Assembly (NCBI RefSeq): GCF_030064675.1
Contig: NZ_CP116413.1
Coordinates: forward strand, 4,062,001-4,126,000
Reading direction: 5' to 3'
Source: Crossiella sp. CA-258035
GTDB lineage: Bacteria > Actinomycetota > Actinomycetes > Mycobacteriales > Pseudonocardiaceae
Length of the DNA stretch: 64,000 nt
Position numbers and translations under genes: made by a program. Shown here piece after piece: positions 16,752 through 24,297 of this stretch. Numbering within the stretch: the first letter of the stretch is position 1; each line of letters begins with the position of its first letter. The notes under the pieces were generated by a model that was given only the letters and a program-made list of their open reading frames with translations, did not search any database and was not told the origin of the DNA.

Positions 16752-17732
16752 GTGAACGCCCGACGAACCCTGCTCGCCCACCTGGAGATCTGCCGCCCGG
16801 ACTCGATGTTCTACGCGGGCCTGGTCGGCCTGGCCGGCGCGGTGCTGGCCGCCCGGCTCAACCAGACCGACCCGGAGACCTGGCGGCTGTTCGCCGCCTG
16901 GGCCGCCCCCACCTTCGGCTGGATCGCCTCCCTCTACGGCGGCGACTACTTCGACCGGGAGCTGGACGCCACCGCGAAACCCCATCGCCCCATCCCGTCC
17001 GGCCGGATGAGTGCCCGGACCGCGTTCACCGGCATGGTGCTCACGATCGGGCTCGGACTGGTGTTCGCGGTGGCGCTGACCCCGCTGAACCTGGCGCTGG
17101 GGGTGGTCGCCGTGGTCACCGGGGTTTCCTACAGCCGGACGTTCAAGGCCCGCGGCCTGGCGGGCAACCTCATGCGCGGCGTCCCGACAGCGCTGGCCTT
17201 CCTGGTGGGGACCACGGCGAGCGGTCCGGTGCCGCCGTGGGAACTGCTGCCGCTGGCACTGGCGTTCTGGGTGCACGACTCCGCGTCCAATCTGGTGGGG
17301 GCGCTGTGTGATCGGGACAGCGACCGGGAGGGTGGCTACCGGACGTATCCGGTGCGGTACGGGGACGGCTCGACGCTGCGCATGCTGACTGTCCTCAATG
17401 GAGTGTGGATCGCGTTGGCCGTCGGCTGGCCACTGGCCCTGGACACCTCGGCGCTGGAGCTGTCCCTGCTGTGGCCCTTCCTGCTGCTCGCCCTGCCGCT
17501 GTGCTGGACCTGCTTCCTGATGCTGGCGCGTGCCGCCCGCCCCATCCCCCGGCTGGCCGCCCTGCGCGCCCACGAGGTGCTGGTGGGGGAGCGCCTGGTG
17601 CTGGCCTGCGGGTTCATCGCGCTGGGCGGCGGCCTGGTGCTGGCCCTGGCGGTGCTGGTCCCGGCCGCCGTCCTGACCGCCGCGGCCAGGTCGGTGATGC
17701 GCAGACGGGACCACCCCAGCCTGGCCCGCTAG
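16752..17732 (+). CDS. UbiA-family prenyltransferase or terpene cyclase
   Basis: A 326-aa membrane protein with about eight or nine hydrophobic segments. The first Asp-rich motif is GDYFDRELD (64-72), in which the canonical first Asn is Gly; the second is DRDSD followed by the usual G-x-RT-x-PV segment. Both bind Mg-diphosphate. UbiA enzymes transfer prenyl chains to aromatic or glycerol-phosphate acceptors, and some act as terpene cyclases. No aromatic-acceptor biosynthesis gene is seen in the cluster, which keeps the cyclase option open. GTG start at 16752 behind AGGGAGG; divergent from the FAD monooxygenase. Confidence 0.9.
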   Translation: MNARRTLLAHLEICRPDSMFYAGLVGLAGAVLAARLNQTDPETWRLFAAWAAPTFGWIASLYGGDYFDRELDATAKPHRPIPSGRMSARTAFTGMVLTIGLGLVFAVALTPLNLALGVVAVVTGVSYSRTFKARGLAGNLMRGVPTALAFLVGTTASGPVPPWELLPLALAFWVHDSASNLVGALCDRDSDREGGYRTYPVRYGDGSTLRMLTVLNGVWIALAVGWPLALDTSALELSLLWPFLLLALPLCWTCFLMLARAARPIPRLAALRAHEVLVGERLVLACGFIALGGGLVLALAVLVPAAVLTAAARSVMRRRDHPSLAR

Positions 17733-17745
17733 CAACCCCCACCCC

Positions 17746-17887
17746 GTGTTGGCCGTTCTCGTACGGCGTGTTGGCCGTTGTCGTACAGGGTGTTGGCCGT
17801 TGTGGACGGTCGGACGGATCGGCTGTCCCACAGCGGCCAACACCGTGTACCGGATCGGCCAAGACTGCGTACGAGAACGGCCAACAC
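17746..17887. repeat. Three direct plus three inverted GTGTTGGCCGTT repeats; long hairpin
   Basis: Between the convergent UbiA and polyprenyl synthase genes, three direct units start at 17746, 17768 and 17790 (core GTGTTGGCCGTT, first two followed by (C/G)TCGTAC). They are mirrored by inverted units at 17828-17843, about 17846-17863 (degenerate) and 17868-17887. The outermost pair is a perfect 20-bp match, so the 142-bp block can fold into one nested hairpin. It probably terminates both transcripts and looks like a mobile intergenic repeat. Confidence 0.85.
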
Positions 17888-17898
17888 GGGGCATGGGG

Positions 17899-18903
17899 TT
17901 AGCGGTCTCGGTCGATGGCCAGTTCGGCGAAGAAGGCGAGGCGGTCCCGGCTCGGCGAGGGTGGCAGCTTCACCAGCGCCGAGCCGGAGTTCTCCGCGTA
18001 GGTCCAGGCCATCTTGGCCGCGGACTCCAGCGCGCCGGTCCGGTCGAGCACCTCCAGGATCTGCTCGTGGCGGTGCCCCAGGTTCTCCTCGCCGGTGAGT
18101 GCCTGGCGCAGCAACCGGCGCTCCGGGTGGCCGCCGGCGCGGTAGGCCAGCAGGACCGGCAGGGTGAGCCTGCCGTTGCGGCTGTCACTGGTGTTCTCCT
18201 TGCCCATGGTGTCCGCCTCGCCGGTGTAGCCCAGGATGTCGTCCTGGATCTGGAAGGCGGTGCCCAGCGCCAGCGCGTACCGGGACAGCGCCTCCACCTG
18301 CTCCGGGGTGCCACCGGCCAGGATCGCGCCGCTCTCGCAGGCGCCCTGGAAGAACGCCGCGGTCTTCAGGCTGATCATGGTCAGGTAGCCGTCCAGGTCG
18401 AAGCGCAGACCGCGGCACAGCTCCTCCTCCATGCTCTGGCCCCGGCACAGGTCCAGGCCGCAGCGGGCCACCGCCTCCAGTGCGGCGGCCACCCTGCTGT
18501 CCGGCACACCGGTCCACCGGCACTCGGCCAGCCCGGCGAACAGGTCGAAGATCAGCGCGTCCCCGGCCACGATCGCGTTGCCCACGCCGAAACGGCTGTG
18601 CACCGAACGCCGGCCGCGGCGCAGCTCGTCGCCGTCGATGATGTCGTCGTGGATCAGGCTGGCCACGTGGCCGCACTCCGCGCCCACCGCGGCCGGCAGC
18701 ACCATCTCCGCCGAGCCGCCCACCGCGCAGGCGGACTCCAGCAGCAGGATGGGCCGGAACAGCTTGCCGCTGGGCACCAGCGCGTAGTGGCACATGGTGC
18801 TCAGCAGGCTGGAGGTGCGGGACCAGCGGGTGCGCAGCTTGCTCTCGGCGAGGTCGGTGAGCGCGGACAGGGCGAGTTCGGGGCGGGGGTCAGCGGACTG
18901 CAT
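17899..18903 (-). CDS. Trans-polyprenyl diphosphate synthase
   Basis: A 334-aa isoprenyl diphosphate synthase. The first Asp-rich motif is D86-D87-I-I-D90, the second is D221-D222-I-L-G225 with the last Asp replaced by Gly, and G-K-E-N-T-S-D follows. The residues four and five positions before the first motif are Ser82 and Ala81. Small residues there leave the product channel open and usually mean chains of C20 or longer. The ATG at 18903 follows GAGGAGAACAAC. Last gene of the leftward operon cyclase, P450 E, synthase. It should supply the linear precursor; chain length needs assay. Confidence 0.92.
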   Translation of the reverse strand: MQSADPRPELALSALTDLAESKLRTRWSRTSSLLSTMCHYALVPSGKLFRPILLLESACAVGGSAEMVLPAAVGAECGHVASLIHDDIIDGDELRRGRRSVHSRFGVGNAIVAGDALIFDLFAGLAECRWTGVPDSRVAAALEAVARCGLDLCRGQSMEEELCRGLRFDLDGYLTMISLKTAAFFQGACESGAILAGGTPEQVEALSRYALALGTAFQIQDDILGYTGEADTMGKENTSDSRNGRLTLPVLLAYRAGGHPERRLLRQALTGEENLGHRHEQILEVLDRTGALESAAKMAWTYAENSGSALVKLPPSPSRDRLAFFAELAIDRDR

Positions 18904-18913
18904 GTTGTTCTCC

Positions 18914-20233
18914 TCAGCTGGTTCGGAAAGCCTTGCGGCGCTGGAGAACCACCTCCGCCCCACGGGCGGGCGTGAGCACCGGGCCCATGGCTCGTTGGCG
19001 CTCCGGTTCCGGGGCCGCGGCCCGGAGCCGGGTGTGTGCCAGCACGGTGCTGATCACCGTGCGCATGGTGGTCATGGCGAAGGCCGCGCCGAGACACCGG
19101 TGCGGGCCGCCGCCGAAGGGCAGGAACAGTTCCGGTCCCGGCGCCTCGCCGAGGAAGCGCTCCGGCCGGAACTCCTCCGGTTCGGGATAGCGCCGGGGGC
19201 AGGAGTGCAGCAGCCCGAGGGAGAGCGCGAGCATGATCCCGGCGGGCAGCCGGTAGCCGTCGATGGTGGCTGGTGCGGCCAGGATGCGGGCGATGTCGCC
19301 CACCACCGGCCGCACCCGCAGCGTCTCGTTGATCACCGCGTCCAGGTACTCGTGCTGCCCGTCGGCCAGCTCGCCCTCCAGGCGGGCCAGCGCTTCCGGG
19401 TGCCGCACCAGCCGCTCGAAGGCCCAGGACAGCGTGGTCGCGGTGGTCTCGTGGCCGACCGCGAGCACGGTGACCAGGTTGTCCCGCAGGTCCTCGTCGG
19501 TGGCCGGCTGCCCGTCGGCGTGCCGCATCCGCAGCAGCAGCGAGAGCACGTCGGAGCGCTCACCGTCCACTTCGGAGCGTCGGCGGGCGATCTCGCTGTA
19601 GAGGATCTCGTCCACCGCGGCCTTCACCCTGGCGAACCGGCCGCCTGGGCTGTAGCGACCCCAGTCCTTGCGCAGCAACGGGAACAGCACCACCGCCGGG
19701 TTCATGTGCAGCAGCTTGGGCACCAGCGCGCGCAGCCCGGCCAGCCGCTTGAGGTCGGTGATGCCGAAGACCACCCGCATCATGATCTCCAGCGTCACGT
19801 GCTGCATCCTGGGCAGCAGCGACACCGGAGTGCCGGCCGGCCAGCGGCGCACCGCATCGGCGGTGACCTCGGCGATGGTGTCCTGGTACCGCTGCACGCT
19901 CGGCCCGCGGAAGGGCGGCAGCAGCACCTGGCGGCTGCGCACGTGCTCCGGCCCGTCCAGCAGCAGCACCGACCGCGGCCCGACCACGAAGTCCATCACC
20001 CGGTTCGCGTCCCCGGCCAGCAGCGTCGAGGACTCCGCGGTGACCGCGCGCCGGATCACCGCCGGATCGGCCGCGCACACCACGGTGCCCACCGGGAACA
20101 CCTTGATGGTGAACAGGTTCCCGTACTTGCGCCGGCAGTCCTTGGCGAACTCCAGCGGCTGGATCGCGGAGAGCACGGTCTGGGCCAGCACCGGCATCCG
20201 CGGCCCCGGTGGCAGCGAGATCGCCGGGTTCAC
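18914..20233 (-). CDS. Cytochrome P450 (E), coupled to the terpene cyclase
   Basis: A 439-aa P450 of a different type from A-D, closer to eukaryotic-like bacterial families. It has a proline-rich hinge (LPPGPRMP, residues 7-14) without a membrane anchor, I-helix VGHETT, the ERFL segment before the heme loop, and Cys380 in FGGGPHRCLG. The GTG start at 20233 overlaps the cyclase stop by four bases; upstream in-frame sequence belongs to the cyclase gene. Ten bases separate it from the synthase. Likely the first oxidase acting on the cyclised skeleton. Confidence 0.92.
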   Translation of the reverse strand: MNPAISLPPGPRMPVLAQTVLSAIQPLEFAKDCRRKYGNLFTIKVFPVGTVVCAADPAVIRRAVTAESSTLLAGDANRVMDFVVGPRSVLLLDGPEHVRSRQVLLPPFRGPSVQRYQDTIAEVTADAVRRWPAGTPVSLLPRMQHVTLEIMMRVVFGITDLKRLAGLRALVPKLLHMNPAVVLFPLLRKDWGRYSPGGRFARVKAAVDEILYSEIARRRSEVDGERSDVLSLLLRMRHADGQPATDEDLRDNLVTVLAVGHETTATTLSWAFERLVRHPEALARLEGELADGQHEYLDAVINETLRVRPVVGDIARILAAPATIDGYRLPAGIMLALSLGLLHSCPRRYPEPEEFRPERFLGEAPGPELFLPFGGGPHRCLGAAFAMTTMRTVISTVLAHTRLRAAAPEPERQRAMGPVLTPARGAEVVLQRRKAFRTS

Positions 20234-21957
20234 GGGCGCTGGGACTGGCCGGCCAGGCGCAGCCAGCACGCCAGCGCCCGCAGCGTGTAGGTGTGCGCGA
20301 TCAGGTCGTCGCTGTAGCAGAGGTCCTCGAAGTACAGGCCCACCGGCGCCTCCGGCCAGCTGCCCGCCTCGTTCTGCCGGGCCGCCAGCCAGTCCACCGC
20401 GCGCACCAGCCGCGGGTCCCACGGCGAGGTGCCGGCCCGCAGCAGCGAGTACACCGCCCAGGCGGTCTCCTCCACGGTCTCACCCGGCGCGCTGGTCTGC
20501 ACGCTGACCGGCCACGCGCCCGAGGGAGCCTGGTTGTCCCACAACCACTTCCGGGCCCGCACCGCCACCGGGTGGTTCGGCGTGCCCAGCTCGGCGTAGG
20601 TCTCCAGCACCTTGGCGGTGCCGTGCGTGCCGTCCCGGAACCACAGCGAGGGCAGCGATCCGTCCGGCAGCTGGTCGCCGTGGTACCAGCGCAGCGCGCG
20701 GTCGATGGCCGCCCTGGCCCCGCGCGGCTCACCGTGCTGGTGCAGGGCCATCACCACGTGCGCGGTGACCCCGGTGCACGGCCGGTCGTTGAGGATGAAG
20801 GAGTTGCGCACCCACTCCGACCAGGAACCGTTGCGGTTCTGCCGCACCCGCAGCCAGCGCAGCCCGTCGGCCACCTTGGGGTGGTCCCTGGACAGGCCGA
20901 GCAGCCCGAGTGTGGACAGCGCCACCGCGGTGTCCTCGGACTCCGGCCAGCCCGAGGGCACGTTCCAGGACCAGGCTCCGGCCGGGATGTTCAACGGCTT
21001 GAACGGTTCGGTCCACTGGGTGGAGAGCAGCCAGTCGCGGGTGCGCCGCAGCCGGGAGTCGGTGGCCACGTCGATGTGCTCGGCCAGCGCGTGCACCGCG
21101 TAGCAGGTCACCGCGATCTCCAGGTCGCGGTCGATCGCCCAGGACCCGTCCGGCCGCTGGGTGTCCAGCAGGTACTCCAGCGAGGCCTGCTGGATGTCCG
21201 GGCCGAGCTCGGCGGTGTGCAGCCCGAGGTACATCAGCGCGGAGATCATCGGGCACTCCTCCACGCCCCCGTTGGGCCCCATCACCGAACGCAGCCAGGC
21301 CAGCGCCCTCGGCCGGGCCAGCCAGCGCAGGAAACGCCGGGGCGCGCTGGCCGGGATCACCTTGGCCTGCATCAGTCCCAGGGCGAGCACCGCGGGCATG
21401 CCGATGGAGACCTTGTTGCGCAGCTTGGGCGGCAGCAACATGATCTCGATCGGCAGCGTGGGCTGGTCCTTGATGTCGCGCAGCCCCACCAGCGACCAGG
21501 CCACCGGCGCCGCCGCGGGCCAGGTTTTCGGCCCTGGGCCACGCATTCCGGGGATCACGTCGAAGGAACCGTTGGCCTCGATGAACTTGTGGCCCCTGGC
21601 GATCCGCTCGGCGGAGCCCTCGCGGTCCAGCCGGTGGCAGGCGGCGATGGCGAAGGCGGTCATGCCGGGGCTGCTCGGCGCGAACTTGTCGGCCATGCTC
21701 CAGCCGCCGTCCTCGCGCTGGTGCGCGCGCAGCCAGTCCATGCCCAGCTCGATGCGGTCCCGGTAGCGCTGCTCATCCGCGGTGGCCAGGGCCAGCAGGC
21801 CCAGTGCGGTGGAAACCGTCGACGAGGAAAGCCGATCGGTCCACGCGCCGTCCGGCCGTTGCCGCGCAAACAGGTGATCCACCGCCTTGCGCACCACCTC
21901 AGCGGTCCGCCCGGTCAGCTCAGGGGAATTCACAACTGGTTCGTTCACAAAAACCAT
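20230..21957 (-). CDS. Squalene-hopene-cyclase-like class II terpene cyclase with E-S-E-D motif
   Basis: A 575-aa alpha/alpha-barrel protein with several QW-type repeats (QRPDGAW, EDGGWS, QRPDGSW, QNRNGSW, APSGAW, NEAGSW). Squalene-hopene cyclases are about 630 aa and carry DXDDTA, whose middle Asp protonates the terminal alkene. Here the same place reads E339-S340-E341-D342-T343-A344, so the catalytic acid would be Glu341 and its partner is also Glu. Glu can still protonate an epoxide, as Asp does in oxidosqualene cyclases. This suits the FAD monooxygenase in the cluster. It heads a leftward operon. The start is the ATG at 21957; a GTG three codons later is possible. Confidence 0.88.
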   Translation of the reverse strand: MVFVNEPVVNSPELTGRTAEVVRKAVDHLFARQRPDGAWTDRLSSSTVSTALGLLALATADEQRYRDRIELGMDWLRAHQREDGGWSMADKFAPSSPGMTAFAIAACHRLDREGSAERIARGHKFIEANGSFDVIPGMRGPGPKTWPAAAPVAWSLVGLRDIKDQPTLPIEIMLLPPKLRNKVSIGMPAVLALGLMQAKVIPASAPRRFLRWLARPRALAWLRSVMGPNGGVEECPMISALMYLGLHTAELGPDIQQASLEYLLDTQRPDGSWAIDRDLEIAVTCYAVHALAEHIDVATDSRLRRTRDWLLSTQWTEPFKPLNIPAGAWSWNVPSGWPESEDTAVALSTLGLLGLSRDHPKVADGLRWLRVRQNRNGSWSEWVRNSFILNDRPCTGVTAHVVMALHQHGEPRGARAAIDRALRWYHGDQLPDGSLPSLWFRDGTHGTAKVLETYAELGTPNHPVAVRARKWLWDNQAPSGAWPVSVQTSAPGETVEETAWAVYSLLRAGTSPWDPRLVRAVDWLAARQNEAGSWPEAPVGLYFEDLCYSDDLIAHTYTLRALACWLRLAGQSQRP

Positions 21958-22326
21958 GCGCAGCCACCCCTATTTGCCAGTGTATCGGGTAAGGGCCCCG
22001 CTCAAAACCGTAGCGAGATCTCCTGGCCGTGCGGCTGGACTCGAACTGGAGTCGAGCCCTGCCGTTGACGGGCTCGCGACAGCCCTGCTGAGCTGCGCGG
22101 ATGTCGGACGTCCTGCATTGGGCTGCATCCGGCTGCACCGGCACAAAGGCCACCAGTGCGGAATCCTGTACCGAGTAAGATCAAGATAACGCGGTTATTT
22201 CGTAACTATCACCGCATTGAGATCCGATCATTCTGTGGTCAATGTGGCCGAGTTCTGGCAGTATCGGCGACCTAGGTAAGCACATAGGGTGTTCGGAGGC
22301 ATAACGCCAGGTCTGGGGGCTGGGGC
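21958..22326. promoter_or_regulatory. Divergent promoter region of cyclase and SARP genes
   Basis: A 369-bp non-coding spacer, less GC-rich toward the SARP side (22180-22260). It contains the tandem repeat described at 22035-22056, two GGCTGCA elements at 22122-22141, and an eight-base palindrome ACCTAGGT near 22270. No tRNA or small gene is recognised. Confidence 0.6.
22035..22056 (+). promoter_or_regulatory. Tandem 11-mer, candidate SARP box
   Basis: CTGGACTCGAA is followed at once by CTGGAGTCGAG, two 11-bp direct repeats one helical turn apart. The CTGGA core matches the inner heptads of the palindrome in the radical SAM/P450 promoter. It lies 78 bp upstream of the cyclase start, a fit for SARP activation of the leftward operon. 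Confidence 0.5.
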
Positions 22327-24252
22327 GTGACTTTAGAGCATGGTTCGTTAACTGGTGTTGCCGGTGAGTTGCCGCGGCAACGCCGAGCCGCGTCGGGACT
22401 CGGGCAACGGGAACCGGTCCGGCCGGGAGGGGGTGGTCCGCCGCGCGGACGAAAAGGACTGCGCCTGAACATCCTCGGGCCGCTGACCGTCTACCACTCG
22501 CACCGCCCGGTGGACATCGGCCCGCTGAAGCAACGATGTCTGTTGGGCCTGCTGGCCCTGCAACCTGACCGGGTGGTCACCCGGGACGAGATCATCGACG
22601 TGCTCTGGGGCGTCAACCCGCCGCGCACCTGCGCGGGCCTGGTGCACTCCTATGTCTCCCGGCTGCGCCGCGGCCTGCAGCCCGGTCGCGAGAGCCGGGT
22701 CAAGGGACAGATCATCACCGCCGTGCGCGACGGCTACCGGATGCCGGTGGAGGCCGGACAGCTCGACCTGCTGGAGTTCGACGAGCTGGTGCACCACGCC
22801 GAACGCGCCGCCGAGGACTCCGGCGCCGCGCTGGAGCTGTTCGACTCCGCGCTGCACCGCTGGCGCGGCCCGGTGCTCAGCGACCTGGTCGGCAGGTTGC
22901 GCCAGCACCCGGCGGCGATCGCGCTGTCCCAGCGCAGGCTCAACGCGGTGCTCACCTACGCCGACCTGTCCATCGCGCTGGGCCGCCCGGAACCCGCGCT
23001 GGAGCGGCTGCGCCCGCTGGCGCACGAGGAGTCGCTGCACGAGGGCCTGCACGCCAGGCTGATGCTGGCGCTGGCCGGCTGCGGACAGCAGGCCGAGGCG
23101 CTGCGGCTGTTCACCGAGCTGCGCCGCCGCTTGGCCGAGGACCTCGGTGTGACCCCCGGCGCGGAGATCCAGGAGGCACACCTGCGGGTGCTGCGCGGCG
23201 AACTGCCGATGGCCGCGGTGGTCGTGCCGCGCAGCGCGCCACGGGAGACCAGCGCCCAGGTCCCCACCCAGCTGCCCGGCGACACCCCCGGCCTGGCCGG
23301 ACGGGACCGTTATCTGGCCCAGCTGGACGCGATCCTCACCGGGGCCGAGGAAGCGGGCACGGTGATGACCACCGCCGTGGTGGGCGCGGCGGGGGTGGGC
23401 AAGACGACCCTGGCCGTGCACTGGGCGCACCGGGTCAGCAGCAGGTTCCCCGACGGTCAGCTCTTCGTGAACCTGCACGGCGCGGTGCAGCCGAACCGGG
23501 TGCTGGCCAGGTTCCTGCGCGCGCTCGGCGTGCCAGCCGACGAGGTCCCGGTGGAACTGGACGAGGCCGCCGCGATGTACCGGACCGTGCTGGCCAACCG
23601 GAAAGTGCTGGTATTGCTGGACAACGCGGTGCACGCCGCGCAGATCCGGCCGCTCCTGCCGGGCAGCCCGGGTTGTTTCGTGGTGATCACCAGCAGGCAC
23701 CGGCTGGGCAGCCTGGCCGCCAGCGACGGCGCGCACCTGCTCGACCTGGACGTGCTCAGCCCGGTGGACTCGCTGCGCGCGCTGGCCCGGATGCTCGGCC
23801 CGGAGCGGGTGCACGCCGAACCCGCGGCCGCCGCCGAGCTGACCAGGCTGTGCGCGCACCTGCCACTGGCGCTCAGCGCGGCCGCGGCCAACCTGGTCAA
23901 CCACCCGCACCACCGGATCGCCGACTACGTGGTGGCCCTGCACAACGGAAACCGCTTGGCCGCACTGGAGGTCGACAGCGACGACCAGCTCTCCGTGCGC
24001 GCCGCCATCGACCTGTCCTACGCCAGTCTGGACCTGGCCACGCAGCGCCTGTTCCGCCGCCTCAGCGTCATCCGCGGCGGCTTCTCCGGCGAGACCGTGG
24101 CCGCCCTGATCGACGGCACCTCGCACGACGCCGACCACATGCTCGACCGCCTGGCCGCCCAGCACCTCATCCGCGCCTCCGCGGGCTTCTACACCCTGGA
24201 CGACCTGATCCGCCTGTACGCCACCGAACGGGCTCAGGCCGAAGATCCCTGA
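22327..24252 (+). CDS. SARP-family activator with NB-ARC domain (AfsR/DnrI type)
   Basis: A 641-aa pathway regulator. A winged-helix DNA-binding domain occupies about 46-145 (LNILGPLTV to GYRMPV), the BTAD helical domain about 150-295 (LGVTPGAEIQEAH end), and an NB-ARC ATPase about 320-580 with Walker A GAAGVGKTT at 353-361 and KVLVLLDNA as Walker B. AfsR-like proteins of this shape lose or shorten the TPR tail, as here. The GTG at 22327 is preceded by a G-rich site. Codons 3 and 8 are TTA, the rare leucine codon read by BldA tRNA, so synthesis may be developmentally timed. It very likely activates this cluster. Confidence 0.92.
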   Translation: MTLEHGSLTGVAGELPRQRRAASGLGQREPVRPGGGGPPRGRKGLRLNILGPLTVYHSHRPVDIGPLKQRCLLGLLALQPDRVVTRDEIIDVLWGVNPPRTCAGLVHSYVSRLRRGLQPGRESRVKGQIITAVRDGYRMPVEAGQLDLLEFDELVHHAERAAEDSGAALELFDSALHRWRGPVLSDLVGRLRQHPAAIALSQRRLNAVLTYADLSIALGRPEPALERLRPLAHEESLHEGLHARLMLALAGCGQQAEALRLFTELRRRLAEDLGVTPGAEIQEAHLRVLRGELPMAAVVVPRSAPRETSAQVPTQLPGDTPGLAGRDRYLAQLDAILTGAEEAGTVMTTAVVGAAGVGKTTLAVHWAHRVSSRFPDGQLFVNLHGAVQPNRVLARFLRALGVPADEVPVELDEAAAMYRTVLANRKVLVLLDNAVHAAQIRPLLPGSPGCFVVITSRHRLGSLAASDGAHLLDLDVLSPVDSLRALARMLGPERVHAEPAAAAELTRLCAHLPLALSAAAANLVNHPHHRIADYVVALHNGNRLAALEVDSDDQLSVRAAIDLSYASLDLATQRLFRRLSVIRGGFSGETVAALIDGTSHDADHMLDRLAAQHLIRASAGFYTLDDLIRLYATERAQAEDP

Positions 24253-24265
24253 TGCCGCAAGCGAT

Positions 24266-24297
24266 CCCGGACCGTGGCCAGCCGGCCGCGGTCCGGG
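24266..24297. terminator. Bidirectional hairpin terminator
   Basis: A 9-bp inverted repeat (24266-24274 with 24289-24297) lies between the convergent SARP and glycosyltransferase genes, next to the latter's stop codon. Confidence 0.6.

Noticed and set aside
17746-17887. Small proteins encoded in the GTGTTGGCCGTT repeats
   Set aside because: The frames are made by the repeat unit itself, have no ribosome site and lie in a hairpin between convergent genes.
22030-22062. tRNA-like T-arm (GTTCGAGTCC on the minus strand) suggesting a tRNA or attachment site
   Set aside because: The flanking bases cannot pair into a T-stem and no acceptor or anticodon arm is present. The direct-repeat reading as a SARP box explains the sequence better.
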